Below are positions 1 through 6,040 of a stretch of 7,876 nucleotides of DNA, piece after piece; within the stretch, counting starts at the first letter, position 1; each line of letters opens with the position of its first letter. The notes under the pieces were generated by a model. That model was given only the letters and a program-made list of their open reading frames with translations. It searched no databases and was not told where the DNA came from. The position numbers and the translations under genes were made by a program. This DNA is from Actinomycetota bacterium. Its GTDB lineage: Bacteria > Actinomycetota > Acidimicrobiia > Spongiisociales > UBA11373. The stretch is from contig JAUYIV010000242.1 of NCBI GenBank assembly GCA_030688105.1, forward strand, positions 1 through 7,876, read 5' to 3'.

Positions 1-497
1 GACGACCTCGACCACGCCTCGATCACCTCCTCGGCGACCTGGTCCGGAGAGGAGCCCGCCGACACCGCGGCGTGAGCCGCGGCCTCGTACCGCCAACGCC
101 GTTCCTCGAGGATCCGCCGGAGTGCTCCCTCAGGATCCGCGCTCAGGAGGGGTCGTTCCGCATCGGCGATGGTCCGCGCCAACAGGATCTCGGCCGGCGC
201 GTCGAGCCATACCACGAACCCCGAGCCCCGCATGGTCTCGACGAGGGCGTCATCGAGCACGACGCCGCCTCCGCAGGCGACCACCGCTTGCCGGCCCGCC
301 ATCGACCGCACCGCGGCTGCCTCCTCGGATCGAAAGGACGCCTCCCCGAGCCCGAACAGCTCGACGACGGACATCCCGGAGCGAGTCTCGACCAGACGAT
401 CCGTGTCCACCCATTCGTACTCAAGGCGGGCGGCCACGAGAGGGGCGACCGTGGTCTTCCCGGCTCCCATCATGCCGATGATCCAGATGGTCGCCAT
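1..497 (-). CDS. aroK: shikimate kinase (3' end cut by window edge)
   Basis: ATP-dependent phosphorylation of shikimate to shikimate 3-phosphate, a cytoplasmic step of the chorismate pathway. The 165 visible residues show the family in order: Walker A GMMGAGKT (8-15), the DTD motif (31-33) whose second Asp contacts shikimate, the SFR arginine (R56), the CGGG shikimate-binding loop (75-78), the lid arginine in ERP (R115), and the C-terminal RWRYE segment (134-138). The family is usually 165-180 residues, so only the last few codons and the stop are missing. The ATG at 497 lies 9 bp after the aroC stop, with GAGAGG just upstream as ribosome binding site, so it is surely cotranscribed with aroC. 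A GTG at 15 in another frame could begin an overlapping next gene (aroB is a common neighbour), but too little is visible to call it. Confidence 0.95.
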   Translation of the reverse strand, partial: MATIWIIGMMGAGKTTVAPLVAARLEYEWVDTDRLVETRSGMSVVELFGLGEASFRSEEAAAVRSMAGRQAVVACGGGVVLDDALVETMRGSGFVVWLDAPAEILLARTIADAERPLLSADPEGALRRILEERRWRYEAAAHAAVSAGSSPDQVAEEVIEAWSRS

Positions 498-506
498 TGG
501 GCCTCT

Positions 507-1658
507 CTAGAAGCCGGCGAGGCGCCGGCGAAAGGAGTCGACCGCCCCGACGAAATCGTCGACCGTGTCACCTCCGAACATCCTCGTCATCTCCCCGGCC
601 ACGACCCAAGCCACCATTTGCTCGGCCACGACCGCAGCAGCCGGCACGGAGCAGACATCGGAACGCTCTCGGAACGCCTCGTCGTCCTCCTTGGTCACCA
701 CGTCGACGGTCACCAGCGGCCGCATCAGGGTCGAGAGAGGCTTCATCGCCACCCGTACCCGGATGGCCTGGCCGGTGGACATTCCGCCCTCGATGCCACC
801 CGCTCGATCCGTGGGCCTGGTGAACCCACCGATCTGGTAGTGGATCTCGTCGTGCGCCTCCGACCCCATGCGCCCCGCCGAAGCAAACCCGTCACCGATG
901 TCCACCCCCTTGATCCCCGGGATCGACATCAACGCTCCGGCGAGAATGCCGTCGAGCCTTCGATCCCAGTGGACGTGGCTGCCCACCCCAGTCGGGACCC
1001 CGTAGGCGATCACCTCGGCGACCCCGCCCACCGTGTCTCGCTCGTCGTGGGCTCGGTCGATGGCTTCGATCATCCTCGAAGCGGCGTCGGGATCGAACGC
1101 CCGCACCGGCGATGAGTCGATCTCATCCAGATCCCCAGCACCCGGACTGGTTCCGTCCTTCACCGAAATGCCCCCGATCGCAACGACATGGCTGATCACG
1201 GCTACACCTGCGTTGGCGAGCAAGCGCTTGGCGAGATGCCCGGCCACCGTCCGCGCCGCGGTCTCCCTGGCGGAAGCACGCTCGAGGATGTCGCGGGCAT
1301 CGTGGGTGTCGTACTTGAGCATGCCGGCGAGATCGGCGTGCCCGGGGCGAGGTGCCGTCAGCGGCTTCGCCGTCTCCCCGCCCGAAACGCTCATCTCGTC
1401 CTCCCACCGCGGCCACTCGGTGTTGCGGACGATGACCGCAACCGGGCTCCCCAGCGTCCTGCCGAAGCGCACGCCGCCCAGGATCTCCAACTCATCCCGC
1501 TCGACAACCATCCGGCGACCTCGCCCATGACCCATTCGGCGGCGGGCGAGCTCGTGGGCGATCCCCTCCTCGGACACTCCGACGCCGGCCGGCAGGCCCT
1601 CGACGATGGTGACCAGTCCCGGCCCGTGGGATTCCCCGGCGGTGAGGAAGCGGAGCAT
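507..1658 (-). CDS. aroC: chorismate synthase
   Basis: FMN-dependent conversion of 5-enolpyruvylshikimate 3-phosphate to chorismate, the last step of the shikimate pathway. The 383-residue product has the family signatures: N-terminal GESHGPGL (8-15), the RRRMGHGRGRRM block (39-50), RPGHADLAG (104-112) with the conserved His 107, the RASARETAAR signature (127-136), GIKGVDIGDGFASA (248-261), the AGGIEGGMSTG block (286-296) and a C-terminal RSDVCSVPAAAVVAEQ stretch (332-347) with the conserved Asp. Length is normal. The frame stays open to 1799, but the 47 extra N-terminal residues are low-complexity and lie over repeat DNA. The ATG at 1658 gives the standard MLRFLTAGESHG start. No Shine-Dalgarno lies before it, but a TACGAT box ends 7 nt upstream, which fits a leaderless message. 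aroK follows after 9 bp, so the two form an operon. Confidence 0.97.
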   Translation of the reverse strand: MLRFLTAGESHGPGLVTIVEGLPAGVGVSEEGIAHELARRRMGHGRGRRMVVERDELEILGGVRFGRTLGSPVAVIVRNTEWPRWEDEMSVSGGETAKPLTAPRPGHADLAGMLKYDTHDARDILERASARETAARTVAGHLAKRLLANAGVAVISHVVAIGGISVKDGTSPGAGDLDEIDSSPVRAFDPDAASRMIEAIDRAHDERDTVGGVAEVIAYGVPTGVGSHVHWDRRLDGILAGALMSIPGIKGVDIGDGFASAGRMGSEAHDEIHYQIGGFTRPTDRAGGIEGGMSTGQAIRVRVAMKPLSTLMRPLVTVDVVTKEDDEAFRERSDVCSVPAAAVVAEQMVAWVVAGEMTRMFGGDTVDDFVGAVDSFRRRLAGF

Positions 1659-1665
1659 GGAGAAG

Positions 1666-1671
1666 ATCGTA
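1666..1671 (-). promoter_or_regulatory. putative -10 box for leaderless aroC-aroK transcript
   Basis: Read on the minus strand the hexamer is TACGAT (TAnnnT), followed by 7 nt and then the aroC ATG. This spacing puts the transcription start at or next to the A of the start codon. There is no purine-rich ribosome binding site between them. Leaderless messages with exactly this geometry are common in actinobacteria. No convincing -35 box is visible, so the call rests on the -10 match, the spacing and the absence of a Shine-Dalgarno. Confidence 0.5.
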
Positions 1672-1749
1672 CCGACCAAACGTGGGGGTTCACGCTCTGC
1701 CGGTCCCGGTCTCCCGCCTCCCGAGCCCCGCCTCCCGCCTCCCGCCTCC

Positions 1750-1787
1750 CGCAAGAGAATCAAGACAAGAGAAGTCTCGGTCTTGCG
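1750..1787. repeat. inverted repeat inside the heptamer array
   Basis: CGCAAGA (1750-1756) and TCTTGCG (1781-1787) are perfect inverted copies. A second pair, AGAC (1763-1766) and GTCT (1774-1777), is nested between them around a 7-nt loop. The arms coincide with units of the heptamer array. No T-run follows on either strand, so it is not a standard intrinsic terminator. Confidence 0.4.
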
Positions 1788-1937
1788 GGCGACGGGCAAC
1801 GGGATCTTGGCCCTCGGCCCTTCGGCGCTCAGCCTGAAAGCGTCCGCCGATTACGGGCGATGGTCAAGAGCCAAGAGTCAAGAGCCAAGAGTTGTCTTGA
1901 TTCTTGATTCTTCGACGGGGACCGGGCGACGGGATCT

Positions 1938-1961
1938 TGGCCCTCCGCCATTGGAGGGCCA
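1938..1961 (-). terminator. stem-loop downstream of the pilus operon, possible terminator
   Basis: Perfect 9-bp inverted repeat, TGGCCCTCC (1938-1946) and GGAGGGCCA (1953-1961), with a 6-nt loop. It lies about 150 bp past the stop of the last pilus gene and 280 bp before aroC. There is no T-tract after it on the minus strand. Termination is therefore inferred from GC-rich stem and position only. Confidence 0.3.
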
Positions 1962-2013
1962 CGCCGGCCCAGCAAGGCTCACGCATTCACAGGGGCAAAC
2001 CGCTTACCGCCAA

Positions 2014-2054
2014 CCGCCAGAACCCGCCAGAGCACCTCGCAGCACTTCTGGCGG
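2014..2054 (-). repeat. inverted repeat 3' of the pilus operon
   Basis: CCGCCAGAA (2014-2022), with a second near-copy CCGCCAGA (2024-2031), can pair with TTCTGGCGG (2046-2054). The nearer pair makes an 8-bp stem around a 15-nt loop. CCAACCGC (2010-2017) against GCGGTTGG (2058-2065) could extend the outer structure. It begins about 55 bp downstream of the PilP-like stop codon, so it could protect the 3' end of the pilus message or end it, though there is no T-run. Confidence 0.35.
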
Positions 2055-2108
2055 TCAGCGGTTGGCCGTCAGCCGTCAGCCGATTGGCAACGGCCTACGG
2101 CCTGCGGG

Positions 2109-2684
2109 CTATTTGACGATGCTCTGCCCCACCGCCAGCGTGAATGCGCTGTCGCCGAACGTGAACACCCCGCCGTTCTCGCTGAGGCTCACGACCTTGA
2201 AACTCACCGCAAAGGTGTCGCCCACGCCGACGGTGTAGGTCTGGCCGTCGACCTCGATGACGGCCACCCTCCCACCGGCCTCGTCCCTGACTTCGAGCAA
2301 GGTGACCCTTCGGCCGGACGGTTGATCACCCTGGGTGGTCGTGGTCGTGCCCCCGCCCACAGTGGTCGACGGGGTCGAGCCGTCGCCGGTGGTCGTGGAG
2401 GTGGTCGAGCCGTCGCCGCCGGTGGTGGGCGTGGTCGAAGGCGGCACGATCAGCGGTTCGAAAGGATCGCGCGGCTGGCCCACCCGGTAGTCGGATGACG
2501 GGTCGAGCGGCCCGCCCCCCGGAGCAGCAACAAGGGTGCCGGAGTTGGCCGGTGCGCCGGGAAGCGCCGGTTCGCCACCGGTGAACACCCCGGCCGATGC
2601 CATCAGCCAGACGGATGCCACCGCGGTACCGACCAGCAGGAGGGATACGAACACAGACAGCAGGGTTCGCTTGACTCCGATCAC
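2109..2684 (-). CDS. PilP/GspC-like type IV pilus alignment protein with Thr-rich linker
   Basis: A 191-residue protein with an N-terminal membrane anchor (about 7-32, no lipobox cysteine), a Gly/Pro-rich stretch, the RDPFEPLI motif (72-79) typical of PilP, a disordered Thr/Ser/Gly linker (81-120), and a compact C-terminal beta domain (about 126-191; the GQTYTVGVGD stretch and ending AVGQSIVK). This layout matches PilP and the GspC homology region, which in Gram-negative cells link PilN/PilO to the secretin. The gene position right after pilO supports the role. The GTG start at 2684 overlaps the pilO stop in a GTGA, implying translational coupling. The linker DNA holds a 16-bp direct repeat 30 bp apart (2373-2388 and 2403-2418), giving two 10-residue GDGST-type units. 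Unlike classical PilP it is anchored by a transmembrane helix. Homology is judged from motif and context, so the family is likely but not certain. Confidence 0.7.
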   Translation of the reverse strand: MIGVKRTLLSVFVSLLLVGTAVASVWLMASAGVFTGGEPALPGAPANSGTLVAAPGGGPLDPSSDYRVGQPRDPFEPLIVPPSTTPTTGGDGSTTSTTTGDGSTPSTTVGGGTTTTTQGDQPSGRRVTLLEVRDEAGGRVAVIEVDGQTYTVGVGDTFAVSFKVVSLSENGGVFTFGDSAFTLAVGQSIVK

Positions 2685-3325
2685 GGGCTCAGCTCCTCGC
2701 CGGCCTCGGCGTCGCCGCCCTCGACAACCGTCGTGGTCGTCGTGTCGCCGCTGCCCGGAACCACTATGTCATCGAGCGGTGGCAGCAGATCGGCAAGGGT
2801 GAACAGCCGCATCTCGATGGCCACCGAAAGGATCGTGATCCCCGACTCGCTCTCGGAGGATGACACGGCGATCGCGTCGACGCGGACGAGACGCTCCATC
2901 TCGTTGAGCCCGAACAGAAATCCAAGGACTTCGAAGAACTGACCCTCGATCTGAGCAGAGACGGCGACCTCGCGAAGTTCGCTCCCTTCCGCCGCGATGG
3001 CGGGAACCGCCGGCGCCAGCCCTTGCAGTTCGACCCCCGTCTCATTGGTCAGCGCAAAGATCTCCTCGATGAACTCGTCGAGCAGGGGTCGCTCGGGTAT
3101 CAGCGACTCGAGTTGCCCCAGGGCGGCCAGGTACTCGACCTCACGATCGCGGATCTCTTCGAGTTGCCTGATCTGGACCCGGAGCCGCCCCTCGGTGTCC
3201 TCGGCCACCGTCAGATCGTCGCGCAGGTCGGCGATGCGTCCGTTGCGAGGGCTGACCAGGAACATCCACCAGGCTGCCGTCACCAGAACCGCGGCGAGGA
3301 TCGCGAGCAAGCCGACGCGCCGCAT
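2681..3325 (-). CDS. pilO: type IV pilus inner-membrane protein PilO
   Basis: Bitopic alignment-complex protein that pairs with PilN and relays contact between the cytoplasmic PilM ring and the extracytoplasmic part of the machine. The 214 residues show a short cytoplasmic start, one transmembrane helix (about 4-23), a coiled coil (about 27-75) and a ferredoxin-like domain opening with IPERPLLDEFIEEIF (76-90). A Thr-run and acidic tail (191-214) follow, which is longer and more disordered than in proteobacterial PilO. The ATG at 3325 lies one base after the pilN stop, with GGAGGT six bases upstream. Its stop overlaps the next start by 4 bp. Identification rests on architecture and gene order pilM-N-O rather than on strong sequence identity, as is normal for this divergent family. 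Confidence 0.88.
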   Translation of the reverse strand: MRRVGLLAILAAVLVTAAWWMFLVSPRNGRIADLRDDLTVAEDTEGRLRVQIRQLEEIRDREVEYLAALGQLESLIPERPLLDEFIEEIFALTNETGVELQGLAPAVPAIAAEGSELREVAVSAQIEGQFFEVLGFLFGLNEMERLVRVDAIAVSSSESESGITILSVAIEMRLFTLADLLPPLDDIVVPGSGDTTTTTVVEGGDAEAGEELSP

Positions 3326-3326
3326 A

Positions 3327-3941
3327 TCAGGGGACCTCCGGTATCAGGGTCTCGGCGCGGTTGGTCGCCGCGGCGTTGGTGAGCACCGCGGTCGAGCTGA
3401 ACGTCACCACTTCGGCCTCTCCGATAGTGCTCTCGGACACCGTGCTGACCCAGGTTCCGGTCACACCGTTGAACTGATCCGAGTCCAGGGCGCGCAGCCA
3501 CGCCGAGACATCCGGGAAGTCGAAGCCGACGCCGGAAAATGCCACTTGCCCGAGCACGCCCGGGGTGGTCTGCGAGATGATCGTCCCATTGAACGTCTCG
3601 ACCCACACCCGGGGTGGGAGCAGGCGGGCGAGGTCGTTGAGCAGGATCCCCCAGTCGACGTCGGTCGCCAGCGCGGCTCGAACCAGATCGGACCTGTCCT
3701 GGTACTCGCTCCTGAGCTCCCCGGCGTCGCCGAGAGACACCACCTCACGCTCCAGGGTCTGATTCACCTCGAGCTGAGCGTCGACGTCTTCACGCGCCGC
3801 CGAAACCTTCGAATCCCAATAGAGCACACCCACACCCAGAAGGGCGACATAGGCGATCGCACCGAACAGCGCCATGCCGATCCGACGGCGGCGGCCCCGC
3901 TGCTCGGCGACCTCCGGCGGCAGCAGGTTGATGGGTCTCAC
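3327..3941 (-). CDS. pilN: type IV pilus inner-membrane protein PilN
   Basis: Partner of PilO; its N-terminal cytoplasmic peptide docks onto PilM. The 204-residue protein begins MRPINLLPPE, carrying the INLLP motif (4-8) that defines PilN binding to PilM. A basic stretch (15-20) precedes the transmembrane helix (about 22-42), followed by a coiled coil (about 44-90) and a ferredoxin-like domain opening with the typical DWGILLNDLARLLPPRVWVETF stretch (about 96-117). The start is GTG at 3941, 12 bp after the pilM stop, with GGAG seven bases upstream; this start is fixed by the INLLP motif. Part of the tight pilM-N-O run and nearly touching pilO. Confidence 0.93.
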   Translation of the reverse strand: MRPINLLPPEVAEQRGRRRRIGMALFGAIAYVALLGVGVLYWDSKVSAAREDVDAQLEVNQTLEREVVSLGDAGELRSEYQDRSDLVRAALATDVDWGILLNDLARLLPPRVWVETFNGTIISQTTPGVLGQVAFSGVGFDFPDVSAWLRALDSDQFNGVTGTWVSTVSESTIGEAEVVTFSSTAVLTNAAATNRAETLIPEVP

Positions 3942-3953
3942 TGCTGGGCTCCG

Positions 3954-5057
3954 CTAGCCGACATGGGCGAACCTGTTCGTCGGGGGCACCACGTACGAGC
4001 CCCAGAGACCGAGCCCGACCGCCGCCGGAAGCACCGGCTGGAAGTCGAGGAGCTCGCTCTCCGTCATCTGAATTCGTCCGACGCTCACGTGATCGAGCAC
4101 CCGCACCGGCTCGACGCGGGCATTGAGCGACCTGCCGACTCGATTCGCCAGGTGAGGCAAGCGGGCACCGTTCCCGGCGACCACCAGGCGGCTGAGGGCA
4201 TGCTCGCCGGCCTGGGTCAGGTAGTAGTTCACCGACCCGCGGATCTCCTCGATCAGGGCGTCCGCGGTGCGGGTCAGGATCCGCCTGGCGATCATCTCCT
4301 CGTCATCGCCCTCCGGGAACCCATGGGGAGCCACACCGACCCGCCGCTTGAGGGCCTCGGCATCCTCCCGGGAGATCGACATCCCGGCCATGAGCGTTTC
4401 GGTGAAGTGCTCGCCACCAGTGGGGAGGATGCGGACGAACCGGGTGATGCCGCCCCGAACGATGGCGATCTGCGAGATCGATCCGCCGATGTCGAGCAGC
4501 GCCTGAGGTCCCTCGCCGCCCAAGAGGAGGTCTGCACCGAAAGCCGCCCGCACCAGTCCGAATGCCTGGAGATCGATCGACAACACGCTGAGCCCGGCGT
4601 TGTCGGCGATCCTGACCAGCCCCTCGACCATGTCTCTCTGGGCCGCGACGACGAGGATCGAGAGCATGAGGTCGCCCTCGGGGCTGGTGAACTCCTCGAG
4701 TGGCACGAAGTCGAGCACCGCCTCCTCGACGGGGATGGGAATGGCATCCTGGACCTGGAATGGAAGGGCATCGACGAGCTCCCCCTCCTCCAGATGGGGC
4801 ACATCGACCTGTCGGACGATCACCCGTTGGTTGGCGATCCCGATCACCACTCGTTTACGGGGAAGCCGATGACGCTTCCACAGCGCGGCCACGACCTCGG
4901 CGACCGCCCCCTCGTCGGCGATGTCGCCGGAGTCGATCACGCCAGGGGGAAGCGGCATCTCAGCGAACCGCCGGAGCACCGCCGCACCTTTTCCGCTTTC
5001 GACCACCGCGGCACGAACCGCTTCGGATCCGATGTCGAGGCCTACCGCGACCGCCAT
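3954..5057 (-). CDS. pilM: type IV pilus actin-like ATP-binding protein PilM
   Basis: Cytoplasmic FtsA/actin-fold protein that forms a ring under the pilus machine and binds the PilN N-terminus. The 367 residues carry the fold's nucleotide motifs: phosphate-1 GLDIGSEAV (6-14), phosphate-2 LLDIGGSISQIAIV (187-200) and an adenosine motif VVAGNGARLPHL (292-303). Other PilM marks are FQVQDAIPIPVEEAVLDF (100-117), the VVAAQRDMVEGLV stretch (136-148), and LPTGGEHFT (211-219) before the insert. The adenosine motif reads AGNGA where GGGA-type sequences are usual, a mild change. Length is standard. The ATG at 5057 has GGAGAGG six or fewer bases upstream. A 221-bp gap with promoter-like boxes precedes it, so pilM-N-O-P may have their own promoter as well as readthrough from pilD. 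Confidence 0.96.
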   Translation of the reverse strand: MAVAVGLDIGSEAVRAAVVESGKGAAVLRRFAEMPLPPGVIDSGDIADEGAVAEVVAALWKRHRLPRKRVVIGIANQRVIVRQVDVPHLEEGELVDALPFQVQDAIPIPVEEAVLDFVPLEEFTSPEGDLMLSILVVAAQRDMVEGLVRIADNAGLSVLSIDLQAFGLVRAAFGADLLLGGEGPQALLDIGGSISQIAIVRGGITRFVRILPTGGEHFTETLMAGMSISREDAEALKRRVGVAPHGFPEGDDEEMIARRILTRTADALIEEIRGSVNYYLTQAGEHALSRLVVAGNGARLPHLANRVGRSLNARVEPVRVLDHVSVGRIQMTESELLDFQPVLPAAVGLGLWGSYVVPPTNRFAHVG

Positions 5058-5110
5058 GTGCCTCTCCGCGAGTCGCTATCAGGGGCCATAGCAAGGCTCC
5101 TCACCCTGGT

Positions 5111-5134
5111 CACAGGCCTGTAGTTACGCCTGTG
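5111..5134. promoter_or_regulatory. dyad at the predicted start of the pilM transcript, operator candidate
   Basis: CACAGGC (5111-5117) and GCCTGTG (5128-5134) are perfect inverted copies separated by 10 bp. The left half is also part of a 10-bp palindrome, ACAGGCCTGT (5112-5121). The dyad starts about 8 bp downstream of the -10 candidate, so a bound protein would block initiation, or the RNA would form a hairpin early in the leader. The binding protein is unknown. Confidence 0.4.
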
Positions 5135-5141
5135 TGAGGCG

Positions 5142-5170
5142 AGCGTACACAGGGGTCGCGGGTAGACCAA
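5142..5170 (-). promoter_or_regulatory. putative promoter of pilM-pilN-pilO-pilP-like
   Basis: On the minus strand TTGGTC (5170-5165) and TACGCT (5147-5142) are separated by exactly 17 bp. Each matches the housekeeping sigma consensus at three positions, including TTG and TAnnnT. The predicted start is about 80 bp before the pilM ATG. The 221-bp gap between pilD and pilM, in a locus otherwise tightly packed, supports an internal promoter here. Confidence 0.4.
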
Positions 5171-5278
5171 GGACTCGCGAGGTGACGGGCCGCGCGTGGG
5201 CCTCGCGCTCAGCGCAGTGGGACCGGGTGACGGCCCACCGCCAGGGCGCGTCCAACCCTCCAACGGTCGACCGGGGGC

Positions 5279-6040
5279 CTATCCCAGGTACCACCCTGCG
5301 ATCGCCTCGCCGGCGGCGATCCCGATCCATGAGCCCAGCACCAGCGAGGGGCCGAACGGGACGGCGTCCTTGCGGCCCGCCCGCCCCATCACCAGGAGCA
5401 CGATCGACACGACTCCGCCGAGGACGAACGCCCCAAAGACCGCCACACCGAGAGCCTCCCACGATCGGTGCGCGGCGAATACGCCGAGGACGAACGCCAG
5501 TTTCACGTCCCCCATTCCGAAGCCGCCCCGGGCAATCAGCGCGATCAGCAACAGGGACCCGAAGTAGCCCGCCCCTCCGGCGATCGACCGGGGGATGGCG
5601 TCGATCGCTCCGTCGAGGGCGGCTCCGGCGGTCAGCAGCACCACGGCCACCACCGTCCCCGGGTACAGGATCCGGTTGGGAAGCCGCTTGTGCTCGAGAT
5701 CGACCAGGGAGAGCACCAGGGTCAGGGCGGCGAACCACAGGTAGGCGGGCAGCGCCCACGACGCACCGATCACGGCGGCGGTGCCGGCGAACAGCATCGC
5801 GGTCCCCGCCTCCACCAGCGGGTATCTCGGGGAAATCCGCGACGAGCAGTCACGGCATCGTCCTCGCAGGATGATCCACGAGGCCACCGGGATGTTGTCA
5901 CGGGCCCGAATCCCGGATCCGCACGCCGGACAGCGCGAAGGGGGACGCACCACCGACATGCCTTGGGGGATCCGGTAGGCGATCACGTTCAGGAAGCTGC
6001 CGACGATCAAGCCGGCCAACGCGGAGAAGGCGACGATCAC
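5279..6040 (-). CDS. pilD: type IV prepilin peptidase / N-methyltransferase
   Basis: Polytopic membrane aspartic protease that cleaves the class III leader of prepilins after Gly, and usually methylates the new N-terminus. The 253 residues open with GSFLNVIAYRIPQG (14-27). A zinc-binding cytoplasmic domain follows with CPAC (37-40) and CRDC (62-65), the mark of full-length bifunctional enzymes. The two catalytic aspartates are present: D114 in SLVDLEHKRLPNR and D178 in GFGMGDVKLA. About seven or eight hydrophobic segments are visible. The GTG start at 6040 overlaps the TGA of the second prepilin in a GTGA, implying translational coupling with one of its own substrates. Both prepilins next door carry the G^FTLIE site this enzyme cuts. 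Confidence 0.96.
   Translation of the reverse strand: MIVAFSALAGLIVGSFLNVIAYRIPQGMSVVRPPSRCPACGSGIRARDNIPVASWIILRGRCRDCSSRISPRYPLVEAGTAMLFAGTAAVIGASWALPAYLWFAALTLVLSLVDLEHKRLPNRILYPGTVVAVVLLTAGAALDGAIDAIPRSIAGGAGYFGSLLLIALIARGGFGMGDVKLAFVLGVFAAHRSWEALGVAVFGAFVLGGVVSIVLLVMGRAGRKDAVPFGPSLVLGSWIGIAAGEAIAGWYLG

Larger units (their letters stand above)
1704..2110. repeat. mosaic of 7-bp tandem repeats in the pilus-aroC spacer
   Basis: The 450-bp gap between the PilP-like gene and aroC holds no credible gene. Much of it is made of heptamer runs whose unit changes along the array. Blocks seen directly: CTCCCGC, about six units with two variants (1711-1752); AAGAGAA/TCAAGAC/AAGAGAA (1753-1773); GGCGACG then GGCAACG (1788-1801); CAAGAGC/CAAGAGT alternating four times (1865-1892); TCTTGAT twice then TCTTCGA (1895-1915); GACGGGG/ACCGGGC/GACGGGA (1914-1934); ACCGCCA twice (2006-2019); TCAGCGG, TTGGCCG and two TCAGCCG (2055-2082); ACGGCCT twice (2090-2103). 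A 24-bp module occurs twice (1794-1817 and 1924-1947) with two mismatches. The period of 7 rules out a protein-coding repeat. A heptanucleotide repeat family (STRR) is known from cyanobacteria, but these units differ and are mixed. Confidence 0.8.

Noticed and set aside
143..424. 93-residue minus-strand frame inside aroK
   Set aside because: It is another frame of the same strand under shikimate kinase, whose own frame has all the family motifs.
72..1115. 347-residue plus-strand open frame
   Set aside because: It is antisense to aroK and aroC, which are unambiguous. It shows no motif of its own.
1659..1799. N-terminal extension of aroC to the upstream start at 1799
   Set aside because: The 47 extra residues are repeat-derived and do not belong to the family; the MLRFLTAGESHG start at 1658 fits normal chorismate synthases.
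1704..2110. CRISPR array
   Set aside because: Repeat units are 7 bp, contiguous and variable, with no 20-40 bp repeats separated by unique spacers and no cas genes.
1704..2110. Insertion sequence or MITE remnant
   Set aside because: No transposase fragment, no terminal inverted repeats bounding the region and no target-site duplication could be found. The region is explained by heptamer runs.
1188..2238. Two plus-strand frames reaching into the aroC-pilus spacer
   Set aside because: They start inside antisense aroC and run through the heptamer array, where the translation is low-complexity. No ribosome binding site or family motif.
2997..5123. 708-residue plus-strand open frame
   Set aside because: It is antisense to pilO, pilN and pilM, all of which have clear family motifs. 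Its composition (many R, H, D, G and P) is what the reverse strand of high-GC genes gives.
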